Positions 48,301-58,747 of a DNA stretch of 64,000 bases are shown piece after piece. The notes beneath the pieces are model-generated. The model saw nothing but the letters and a program-made list of their open reading frames with translations, made no database searches and had not been told where the DNA came from. The translations under genes and the position numbers were made by a program. The stretch spans positions 49,489 through 113,488 of the forward strand of contig JAXGGA010002849.1 in assembly GCA_038373865.1 (NCBI GenBank), given 5' to 3'. This stretch comes from Uloborus plumipes (Eukaryota > Arthropoda > Arachnida > Araneae > Uloboridae). The stretch's first letter is position 1, and each line of letters starts with the position of its first letter.

Positions 48301-49502
48301 TCTGTCACTGCCATCATTTAATTCGACAACTTACAAAATTAATGAGTAACGATCCGTTGAGTTTTATCAATAGTGCTTCAATTCTGTTAAAGCAGCATAA
48401 CTTTCAACAAATAAAATTTTATTAAATCAGGTTACATGTTTCATGTTAACAAAGTACGTGCGTTTTGTGTAACGAACCTAATTATTAATTGGCAGAAACT
48501 ACGTGACTTCCAATGGAAACTTCAGAAGTAAAGCAGTATGAAGTTTCACGAAGTACTGAATTCAAATCATTTTAGATTATATACTTTATAAATGGAATAA
48601 ACCAATAGTACTTATACATCAGTGCCCCCCCCTCATTTTTAACCCAAACTCAAAGGCCACACTTATAGTACGAAAATATTAACAGAGGGTCATTCTAAAT
48701 TTAAAAAAAAAGGTTTTAAAATAAAAAAAATAATAATATTAATATTTTGGCAAACATGTAAAAGAAAAGAAAATTACGAACTTGTATTTAATGCTACCAG
48801 CACTTTGTGCTCAGACAATATGGTTCGCAGAGGTTTGTACCCTTCTAGTAATCACGATCCAGTTTTAAAATTCGTAATTTTTGACGCCCCCCTCCCCTCC
48901 GCAACCTCCTTTTAGAATATCCATATGAAAAAACAACTGCTTGAAATGTTTTAATGCTACACTGTGAGTTTTGCTACCAATGGGTATTTGCATGAAAATT
49001 CCGATTTCATTATAAATATGGAATTTAAACTTCAATTATTAACTGATATTTTAGTTCAAAGTTTTTAAATCAATTCTTCAACTAAGCAAATGCATACACA
49101 ATAAAATCGAGTTACAAGAAACTTTAAGGGCCTCAAATTTTGTTTTTTTAAACGGTAATTTCGTTATAAAGAATTTATGTTAAAAAAGAGTCAACTAAAA
49201 TGGGGCTGAAATGCATTTTATTGTGTTATTATTCGCTATTATGAGATTTTGCTGTAAGTTCAATTGTATAACCTTAATTACTTATGGTACAAAGAATTTT
49301 AAGCGAACGCGGATTTTGTTTACGTAAATTTGTGTTTTATATTTCATTATGTCACTTTCGTGCTTTTCTTTGAATACCTTTATAAATTTTTAGTGTCATG
49401 TTTTTTCCTAATGTTATGTTCATGCGCTCGTCCCATACTTGTCACACGTCACAAATTGAGAAATCGATGCTGACTCGTCTTCCTAATCGTAAATACATTT
49501 AG

Positions 49503-49533
<31 letters not shown>

Positions 49534-50400
49534 ATACTATTATTTTTGATATTGAGACATTCTAGAAAAAAATGAGATACATATGATATTGAAATCAACA
49601 CTGACCCTTTTTGGTTCTGAATTAATTTATATTTTTATTTTAAAAAACACTGTTACTGAGGGAAGGTTACGCGAAAACAATGCATGTTTTTACCACCTAC
49701 CTTCATCTACATACAGTAGGGGACGCGTTGATCCAGAGTTTCTTAAATTCTAGAACAAAATAATCCTTAGCCTTAAAACGTACAGGTATAGAGGTACCCG
49801 CTACAAACTTCAAAACATATGTAATAACTTTAAACCTTATTTCACAACATGTTTTTACATATTAATCCTCAAATATATTAATATTCCTTTATTTTTTTTT
49901 TAAACTACAGTCTAGTTTTTATTTCTTAAAAATATTATTTTGAGCTCTGGTATCAAAAGTTAATTCCAGTTGTGCTAGCTCGTAGCTCCAGTCGTCTAGT
50001 CTTCACAGATTAATCAATGGGGAAAAGTTATTACTTGGAATTGATTACATTCGAGCATTTCGGAAGAATTTTCGAATTCTTCAAATTTAAACTTTTTTTC
50101 AAAGTTCTTAAGACGATTTCTTCACACTATTTTTGTGTTAGACGTGCTTTACATGTTTGTTTACAAAATTAAGCTGTGCGAAAAGAGAAAAGATGTTTGA
50201 GTACGTTGTTTGTGAAATTTCGGAAATAAGACTAGACAAGAAATCAAAAATGACAAATTATTTTCTTCATTGCAAACTTCCGTGAATGATTCGATTACAG
50301 TTATTTTTCATCGTTTTCCCGTTTTTATCACTCAAGGGTCAACAAATCAATACTTTGAGAAACTGTTATCAGCCTATATAAAAAGTTCAAATACGTTTAG
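45316..50400. other. No gene recognised; simple repeats
   Basis: Contains ATT/AGT trinucleotide tracts (45330-45400 and 49505-49535), a C15 run near 48025 and scattered poly-A runs. No recognisable coding region or TIR pair. Confidence 0.45.
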
Positions 50401-53053
50401 TAGTTCCTATGACATACGTCTCCCGTGTTTGCTTCGTTTTTTTTTGCTAAAACAATTTCCTAAATTTTTAAAGGACACTTTCGGATTACCCATATAGAAC
50501 GGGAGAAATAACGGGTTCTTCGTATTATCCCTTACGCGAGCTGATCCGTGTATGGCCCACATCAGTTCGAGGAGAGGGATTACCAGAATTGTCTCAGAAG
50601 TTTCTGGAATGAATATATAACAAAATTCAAGGAAAATTGGACACATGGGAATTCCTGTTTCACCACTCCAATGAACTGAAAAAACTCCTGGCGGCCGGTG
50701 AGGCAGTAACAATTGGCTTGTTTTACTTGATGCTTTCTATTTTTGAAAGTGTTTTTTTTTTCCCCCAAATTTAAAATAGCATGCATTGATTCTTAAAATG
50801 ATGATCATCGTTTGGAAATATGCACGAAACTTCTTTTGTTACAAAAAAAAAAAAAAAAATAAATAAAACTATGTCTTTCTTTTTTAACCATCAATCATTA
50901 AAAGGGCCTTTGATTTTGTTTTAGTTGGTCAAAAATATAGATAATTGTAATCATTAAAAAGGAGAACTTAATAACCTAACATCCAAATTTAATTTGTAGC
51001 CCGTCATTACATTCCACATGATTTTCATTCTCAAACCGTCCATACCCAAACACATCTAAATTGGATGTTTTTTTAAAGATTGCAGACATGCCTTTGAAAC
51101 TAACCCATGCAGCGGAAGGCCAATGCGGCATCTGAAGTTTTCAGCTTCCAACATCCAAATCCCGAGAATGTAAGATTCTGCAAAAAATGGGTCTAAAAAG
51201 GTGAATTAGCTTTGTGAAAAAATTATAATAGTTAGGCTAAGGTTGCAGTAAATTGAAGCGTAAAAGCTTGAAAATTTCGGATCATGAGTATTTATGGTTA
51301 TTTATACTGTCTAGTATTTTTTTTTTAAGTTTAAGCACACAAACACGCATGTGCACTTTCAATAAAGCGTGGTGGGGAAATTTTGTTCGGGATTTTTTGA
51401 TGTCAAAAATGCTGAACAAAAGTATTTCAAATTCTTTTACTTCGAACATCTCTTGTCAATTTTTTTTTTTTTAATATGTTACAGTGCAGAGCTTAAATAT
51501 TGATTTTATAAACGATATTGTTCTGTATATTGGCCATCGAATTCCTTCACATGAAAAATAGTGTGTTTTCAATCCGCTATATCACATGTTTATCACCTTC
51601 AATCTTGTTTCCGTTAGTACCATTAGAAAGAGCAGTTATTTGCCTATTAAAATAGGTGCTTTTCAACTGTGTTCTTTCAGCTCAGGATTAAAAAATAAAG
51701 CTTAAAACACTGTCTGTCGTGCATAAGAAAAAACTTGTTCTACAATAAATAAAATATGGTGACTAGAAACGAGTTAATAGTGATGAATAATTTAAGGTTT
51801 GCATTCTTCTTTTAAAAGCCAGTTTGAAAACTAAACATGAGATAAGCATAAAAATATCTTTCTCTTTAATAATACATACACAATAACAAGCAGAACAACA
51901 TATTTTTCCCTTTGCTGTGCCGTGTTTGATCAGATACAAATGAATATGTTTTAATTACATCCAGGTATTATCTAATAAATGCAAGGGAGAGGGGTACTAT
52001 GTAATCTAGTTTTAATTAATTTTTTTTCATTTGTCCTGTATATTTTTTCAACATGTTATGGTTTTTCTGTTAATTCTTTTTTTAAAAAATGTCAAAAATT
52101 ACTTTTATGAAAACTCAATTGTCCAACTTAAACTTGTTTTCTGTCTAACTTTAAAATATATAGAGAGAGCCAAACGTATTCTTACTCGCAAAAATAGAAA
52201 CTATGCATAACACTTATATATTTTGAGATAAAATATACTAGGGTGAACATAAGTGATTCCTACAGTAAAATCAATGCAAGCATCCATTTCGCCAAAAAAT
52301 TATTAAGACCAAAATTTTAATTTTTGTTGAAAGTTTACTTAAGATATAGGTCGTGATCAACATCTATCTCTGTAAATAATGAAATAAAACTTAAAATATG
52401 CATTTGAAAACGCTAAACATCTTTGGAGCTGGCATTATTAGTATTTGTCTCTTTTCAATGTATTAATTCTTGTGTACTGACTCTTTTTCTTATACGTAGT
52501 ATTATACGGAATTTCCTACGAGAGATTGACTGCCCTCAAAATTGATAAAATTAGATAAAATACTAAATTAGTTAAATCATTATGTTCAACAAAATGTTTT
52601 TGTAGCGTAACCATTTACGCCACTAAAACTTCAGAAGAACATTTAACTTCCCCGGGTTAAATAAGTATGCTGCTAAAATGTTCTTCCGTTTCGTACTTTT
52701 GTAAATGAAACTCATTAATACGCAATACGGTAATTATTTTAACGTAATAAATAAAACTATGAATTATTTTAATTTTCATGAAAATACAGCAATGCATATA
52801 TGACTAATATACCATATATATTAACATGTTTTTTTATTTACATAGTTTTATAATGTCGAAGAATAGCTATATACTACAATTTATTGTTATGTTTGTACAC
52901 AGAAAGTTGAATTTGTCTGAAACTTTCTAAGCCATTCATTTGAAGTTTTATTTTCCTTTTACTAGTACTTGTTAACTAATAGTCAAAAGTTTAACTACCA
53001 TTTAAATTTAAATATACTTTTTAATATAAAAACAATAATAGAAATATTCTTAC
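50401..53053. other. No gene recognised
   Basis: A 101-codon minus-strand frame at 50407-50712 lies in a slightly GC-richer block, but it resembles no family I know. An inverted pair of TAACATCCAAATTTAA-type motifs lies near 50977 and 51056. Confidence 0.4.
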
Positions 53054-53114
53054 CAGATAAAAGTGCGAGAATACCAGTTAAGATGATGGAACACGGACAA
53101 CATTTTAAATCCAT
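53054..53114 (-). CDS. Dscam: Dscam-family gene, first coding exon (signal peptide)
   Basis: Seen: an ATG at 53114-53112 opens 20 codons plus one base, ending at a strong donor (CTG|GTAAGA, GT at 53053-53052). The peptide reads MDLKCCPCSIILTGILALLS: a short charged start followed by a hydrophobic core, as in a signal peptide. The exon ends in phase 1, and its last G joins the first two bases of the Ig1 exon at 23128 to make a Gly codon with no stop. Known: Dscam proteins are type I membrane adhesion receptors whose signal peptide is encoded apart from Ig1. Inference: this exon and 22808-23128 belong to one transcript, with an intron of about 29.9 kb between them. The exon is short and was found by phase and donor, so an RNA read across the junction would settle it. 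The Dscam name rests on the Ig1 exon. Confidence 0.72.
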
Positions 53115-53394
53115 TATGTAAATGAAAGATCAATCACTGTTTTCAATATGATTTATACTTTTTCTTCGATCACTTATAATAGGTTTTCAATCATGCGTAG
53201 TAAATGATTTTCCTTACAGTTATATAATAATATATATTAAGAGTTTACGATAGTGGAAATATCCAACCCTAAATTTCCTTTTGCAGTAACTTAAATTCAG
53301 CTCTAAATAACGTTAACTGTGTTTATATTTCAAGTAATGTAAAAGCACTTGTTGATTAAAGGATATTAAAAGTACAAACATTCCGGAAATTTGC

Positions 53395-53990
53395 TTTTCT
53401 ATAAAGCTTGTGGCGAGCACTCACGAAAGTTTTAAACGTGATTTGTTCAGCTTATGTTTCATAAATTAATTTTCCAGCTATCATTAAAAGTCTCCACCTC
53501 TTCAAAAGTTTCTAAAACGTTTTTTCTCTACTGCAAAGTGAAAACACTTATAGGAGTTTAAATAACGTGAATTGTGTTACTTATGTTTTACAAATTCATA
53601 TTTTTTATAGCACTTATATTCGAATTTTAATCAACCAAAAGTTTATCAAATGCGTTTCTCTCAACTCTCACAATAATATAAAACACGTGATGTGTGTTAC
53701 ATATGCTTCACAAACACTTCGGTCAAAAACTTTCCGCAAAATTATTTTTCTCCACTTTCATTATAATTCGAAATAGTTGATGAAAGTCACTCTTATTTCA
53801 CTAATTTATATTTTATAAAGTATTAGTTTATTAATTTAACATTTCAATTTTCATCAGAATTATTCATCTCTTCAAAAGTTTCTCAAACTCTTTTTTTTTC
53901 TACTGCCACAATAATTTGAAACATGCGGCGCATGCCACTTATTCTTCACAAATTTATAATTTTCAGAAACGTTATGCTCCAATTCTAAAC
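53395..53990 (-). repeat. Diverged tandem repeat in the Dscam leader region
   Basis: Seen: five degenerate units between the candidate start site and the ATG. The clearest shared core is CTTATGTTTCATAAATT-like, at about 53451, 53580, 53701, 53791 and 53939 (spacing 90-148). Each is preceded by a T-rich stretch and a CAAAAGTTTCTAAAAC-like box (for example 53502 and 53871). Inference: an old tandem duplication in the 5' UTR or a leader intron. I do not know whether it is transcribed. Confidence 0.5.
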
Positions 53991-54106
53991 GACGTATGAT
54001 TAAAACCCAAGCACTTCAGAACCGAAGCAGCATTTTACTTCAAAAGCACACTGCAAACCATGCGGTGAGCATTACGGGGAAAGTCGAATCCGCCAGCTGT
54101 AAAGCA

Positions 54107-54196
54107 TCGACCACCGCCTGTGAGGGTGCAGACATGACTGAGCACTAGGAAGTTCGAAATCTCCCTCTTACCATCCGGAGAGACTTCGTGACGTCA
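54107..54196 (-). promoter_or_regulatory. Candidate TATA-less core promoter of the Dscam-family gene (CRE, Inr, DPE)
   Basis: Seen on the minus strand: an arthropod-type initiator TCAGTC at 54141-54136 (A+1 at 54139). At exactly +28 to +33 lies GGTCGA (54112-54107), five of six matches to the DPE consensus RGWYVT. A perfect CRE palindrome TGACGTCA (54189-54196) sits about 50 bases upstream. The surrounding ~200 bases are clearly richer in GC than the rest of the window. Known: Inr plus DPE at this fixed spacing defines a class of TATA-less arthropod promoters. Inference: it drives the gene whose ATG lies about 1 kb downstream at 53114. There is no transcript evidence. Confidence 0.45.
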
Positions 54197-54250
54197 CTGA
54201 TCTTGTTTCATTGCAGTTTGCTTGAAGTAATCCCCACTCAAAAGGCTAAT

Positions 54251-55140
54251 TTAAAAGTTACGCTCCTTGGGTTAAATGAATTCTTTGATGTGGAGCAGCG
54301 CGCTTTTACTTTCAATTTTAAGCAGCACATGAGTTTTAATTTCGATAGCAAAGCATTATTTTAAAGTTTTATCTTTACCTTAGTACGCCTTCATGCAATT
54401 TTTTACTATTAATTTTTTATTAAAAACAATATTTATTTTTACTATAACGACTGCAAATTATACTTTTCAACGAGTCCTAATTTTCTACAGAAAAAAAAAA
54501 TCCGTAATTGCCGCAAAAGATATCATATAAAAACAATTTTAGCAAAAAAAAAAATGGATTTACAAATAAATTTTAGAAATTTAAGTGAAGCGAAATATTT
54601 TAATTTTTTTTTCTTCTCTATTTCTAAAATTGAATAGTGAACATATTACTTCTTACTGAAGTAACCTTTTAAGTAAACTTTACGGCAGTGCTTAATTTTA
54701 GCAATAGGAATGCTATCTTCTTTTGTAAAATAAAAAATAAATAAATAAAATAAATAATTATTCTTGATGTGCCCTTGACATTCTACATATGTTATACAAA
54801 TGTTTTTTAGAGCAATCGTGAATTTCTTAGTGTTATCACTATATTGTATTTGACTTTTTCATTCTTTTTTTTTAGATGGTAATATGTTTCTTCTTACAAT
54901 TAGAAGAAATTTGGCCACAAATAAAGCCCATAAGTTTAGTTACACGATTAAAACGACACGATAATTACTATGAACTTTCCCTCATTTTCAGTATTATGCC
55001 GAAATTGTGGAAGTTTGATCCAGCCACTTCTTACCGTGAGCAGTGGCGATTATATCTGATAAACCAAATAATTAGTGCACTGCAAAAACTTAACTTTTTT
55101 TTAAATTTTTTTTACAGTTTAATACTGGAGGTCGATGTTC
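54251..55140. other. Upstream of the Dscam promoter, no gene recognised
   Basis: An open frame at 54876-55148 (plus) starts behind a T-rich tract and includes LEEIWPQIKPISLVTRLKRH. I recognise no domain in it. Confidence 0.4.
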
Positions 55141-55147
55141 CAATTTA

Positions 55148-55350
55148 AATCTGTAAAGTGCACAGTAATAAACTGTAGAATTAGCAGTTTTACAGTTTAT
55201 TACTGTACAGTTAGAAATTTTAGTTTATTGCCGTACAACAAACTGCATTATGCTGTAAAAACAACAGCGTAATACTAGCAGCAGAGGTTCCAGTTTAAAA
55301 CTGTAAAATGCACCTTAGTAAACTGTAAAATTAGCAATTTTGAAATTTAT
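55148..55350. repeat. CTGTAAAATTA-rich repeat, locus 2
   Basis: Alternating AAACTGTAGAATTAGCAG and TTTTACAGTTTATTACTGTA units, same family as 11858-12020. Two half-copies begin with GTTCCAGTTTAAAACTGTAA-like text (about 55137 and 55288). Confidence 0.6.
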
Positions 55351-55434
55351 CCTTTAGGAACCGGGCGGTACACATGCTGTACCATAAATCATTTTTCCTT
55401 AGAGGACAGAAAGTAAGGAAATGTTGAAGGGAAA

Positions 55435-55570
55435 ATTTAAAGGTTGAAATTTTCACTTCAACCTTTTAGAGTCGGGGATTTTTTCAAGGTTTTTTGTGTC
55501 GGGTACGGCAGTAGTACATTTCCGTCTTCATCAGAGTTGAAATCTGTGGTGTAACTGCCGTACTACCTGT
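55435..55570. repeat. Two hairpins between CTGTAA repeats
   Basis: AAGGTTGAA..TTCAACCTT at about 55439-55464, and TACGGCAGT..ACTGCCGTA at about 55505-55563. Function unknown. Confidence 0.5.
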
Positions 55571-55873
55571 GTCGAAAGAAAAATTGAAGGGCTTGCTGCA
55601 AAAAAGAGATAGCTCCATTTTCAATGTCTTAAAAATGTCTGCATTAAAGCTTATAGCAGAAAATCGCATTCTAAAAGTTTCTTTCAGCTTTATGAATCCT
55701 CTTGTATAACTGTACTGAGAAACATACGATAGGATTTTTTAAAATATTAGAACAAAAAAGGTGACCTTTATTTAAAGTTCTAATAGACACAGAATTTGAA
55801 GACATTGAAAATGTAGCTACATTCTTTTTGCAGCAATTTCTTCAATTTCTATATGAACAGCTCGGATCCAAAA

Positions 55874-55967
55874 GGTTATTACTGTACAATTTGCAATTTT
55901 TGCGGTTTATTACCATAAAATTAGCTGTATTATATTGTAAATACAACATTCATTTTTTGCAGTGTGG
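55874..55967. repeat. CTGTAAAATTA-rich repeat, locus 3
   Basis: Seen: TTATTACTGTACAATTTGC, then TTTATTACCATAAAATTAGC and an end CATTTTTTGCAGTGTGGG, matching the end of locus 1 (TTTTTACAGTGTAG). Confidence 0.55.
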
Positions 55968-56278
55968 GTTCAGAGGTCAGGTTGATTGGGTTTCATTTCT
56001 GCATTGATATTATCGTCGATTTTCCAAGAGGGTTCAGACAATTTTTGATAGAATTTCCGACAACAACAAAAAATAGAGGATCACAACTACATTCTATAAA
56101 AATCCTCCGTACCAAACCCAGCTTTTTACGATACACCGTGCTTGAGTCACACGGGGTTGTCCACAAATAGTGTGGTGACAATCGATCATTTTTTTTCAAT
56201 GTTAAATTGTATACAGTTTGAAAATTTATATTGGGCATAGAAGTCACATTTCGTCTGTTCGGCCAAAAAGACCTTATA

Positions 56279-57047
56279 CGTACGTTTCCAAAAGTATCCA
56301 GACACCCTCTGAAACGTTGGTTTTGAAAGACGACGCAATAACCTTTAATTTAAAAATAGCTCTTTGTGGACAGACCCTCACTATTTATGTATTGTCTGCG
56401 AAATGAATGAAATACAGCTCATTAGATCGCTGATATCTTTTTCATTTTTCATGATATTCATCTGGAACTTTTTTTATAAGATGCAGTATAAATCAGGCTA
56501 CAATATTTTTGTAGTTATAAATTTCTGTCGTTCGCGCATGCGCCGTGAAAAATTATTTCCTTTTAACGTTCATATCTCATCGAATTTTTAATATTTTTAT
56601 TTACCGCTTTAGTATGTTCTTTCTCTTGTATTTTGTCATCTTTCCTGAAGTTGTGATAAGGTTTGATCAAAAACTCTGCGTGTTATGAGCAAAAACCCTT
56701 CAAATAAAATTGCCGTTTTTTCAAAAATGTTTCATATCTTCAGAAGTAAGAGTGGTACGTTCATAAAAATTTGTACAGTAATTATACATAGTATGCTAAT
56801 TAATTACTTAAATTGATAGCTTATTCCGAGCTATTTTCGAAGAGTTATGGTCAAAAAGCGGTTTTTCTTTCAACCCCCTTATTGTCGTCCCCCAAATGCA
56901 AGGGTAATTTAATTTCAACTTGGCAATGTTCGGTGAAGCCTATATTTTGTATGACTAAAGTTAAAGAACAATTGATCACTTATTTCTCGAGCTATATGTA
57001 AAAATGTGAATTTTTGAAAGTGTCCGGATACTTTTGGCCACCTAGTG
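56279..57047. mobile_element. Non-autonomous Tc1-type element (about 769 bp)
   Basis: Seen: right end complementary to CACTAGGTGGCCAAAAGTAT, left end CGTACGTTTCCAAAAGTATC, sharing CCAAAAGTATCCNGACAC, both beside TA. This end sequence is typical of Tc1-like elements across animals. No transposase frame. Confidence 0.8.
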
Positions 57048-57122
57048 TATTTTTTTCTATTAACTGCCACATCTCAAGAAGGTTTCAGATAAAATTGGTT
57101 TGCAGGTAGGCCTCGGAATATA

Positions 57123-57773
57123 CAGGGTGTCCACTCCAATCGTGGACCAATAGCTAATTTCTAAACCGTTAGAGATACGCATATAGTTTATTTAGGAAAA
57201 AATCTCCAAATTGCGAAAGGAATTTTGGGTCTATTCAATGTTTTTCAAAAAATCAAATTTTGAAAGAGTTACGAAATTTAAATTTTTATACAGCCCCTCA
57301 GTCCTATCAATCATATTTAGTAAAACATTCTTGACACTGTAACGTTTAAAACTAAAAAAAAATCACTCCTCTACCACAAAAATTGACCGAGTTATGACGT
57401 TTTGAAAAATCAAAATTTTGCATTATTTCATGACGGCATCGAGAGATCGCTTAAGGGACCGTATGCGAAATCCTTCAAAATCTTGATTTTTCAAAACGTC
57501 ATAACTCGGTCAATTTTTGTGGTAGAAGAGTGATTTTTTTTTAGTTTTAAACGTTACAGTGTCAAGAATGTTTTACTAAATATGATTGATAGGACTGGGG
57601 GGCTGTATAAAAATTTACATTTCGTAACTCTTTCAAAATTTGATTTTTTGAAAAACATTGAATAGACCCAAAATTCCTTTCGTAATTTGGAGAATTTTTC
57701 CTAAATAAACTCTATGCTTATCTCTAACGGTTTAGAAATTAGCTATTGGTCCACGATTAGAGTGGACACCCTG
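57123..57773. mobile_element. Foldback MITE, copy 2 (651 bp)
   Basis: Same family as 9693-10340: CAGGGTGTCCACTCCAAT ends, long inverted arms, TA flanks. The unique centre (about 57420-57480) is in inverse orientation relative to copy 1, so this copy inserted the other way round. Confidence 0.9.
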
Positions 57774-57775
57774 TA

Positions 57776-58745
57776 TAATGCTGTTTCATTTTTGGCCCCA
57801 CTTTGTTCAGTTCACTTATTGTTTTCAACGTTTGCTATAGTTTTATTTGTGACGGAAAATGTCTAAAATGCTGTTCATATAAAAGTAACGTCGATTATGA
57901 AATTCAGACGTAAAAGAAAATAGTGAGGTTTCTAGATTTGTTTACAGATAAATGCTCAACGTTTATGCAAAAATATTTAAAAATAAATAAATAAAATAAT
58001 GAAAACGTAATATGCGTAATGTTTCGGGATGAAAGTGAGCTTTTTTTGTACGAAAAACTTTCGAATTACTTTTTAAATAAAATTATATCATTTGGATAGT
58101 TTAGGAAAATACTCTTAATTTATAATAAATGAATATAAACTAAAACTGTATACCATACTTCTTAAAATAATTAAATCTTTCACTGCGATCAACATTCATA
58201 AAAAACGTTATCACTAAATAGCTTTTTTTTTATTTTTTTTAATGATGTGTACTTTAAAGTTGTGTTTTAATCAATGCTTTTAATTATATTATTTTATTTT
58301 TTTTAATTTTAAAACTTGGGAAACATTCGCAATGAGAGGGCATGAGAAGCATAAAGATAGAATTAAAAGCAAAAAATAGCACCATTAATAATAATATTAA
58401 GTTGCAGAAATATAAAAATAAGTTACTGAATGTATTAAAAATATCACATGAATATTAAATTATATCTTTTCATTAAACAATTAACATCTGCTTTCACAAA
58501 CTAGTACTTATTAATAATTAATGTAGTAGTTAATATGGTAGGATTGAAGAAAAACGATATTAAGACATTTTTAAGTGTCTGGAATGTTTTAATTATACAG
58601 CAAGAAATTTATTAAAAGAAAACTTTTTTTTATTTTAAAACTATTTGTTTGCTTTAGTTTAAAAAAAAATCTAAAACGTTTGCTTCTTTACTTGATTTCA
58701 GATAAAATAGGCGAACAAACAGAAAATAACCATGGAAAATAAAAG
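57776..58745. other. No feature recognised
   Basis: AT-rich stretch with no recognisable frame or repeat. Confidence 0.5.
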
Positions 58746-58747
58746 TA

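Larger units (their letters stand above)
23129..53053 (-). other. Intron 1 of the Dscam-family gene (about 29.9 kb)
   Basis: Seen: bounded by GTAAGA at 53053 and ttttccag at 23129. It holds two pogo-like elements, a dispersed tandem-bearing repeat, a foldback, MITEs and two unexplained islands on the opposite strand (35.1-35.5 kb and 38.9-39.2 kb). No Ig or FnIII exon was recognised inside it. Known: very long first introns are common in Dscam genes. Inference: a single intron. An unnoticed small exon inside it cannot be excluded. Confidence 0.65.

Noticed and set aside
50407..50712. Minus-strand 101-codon frame
   Set aside because: GC-richer and open, but without a recognisable family, and short overlapping frames exist on the other strand.
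54876..55148. Plus-strand 90-codon frame near the Dscam promoter
   Set aside because: No domain, no clear splice pair, and its end runs into the CTGTAA repeat. Kept only as a note.
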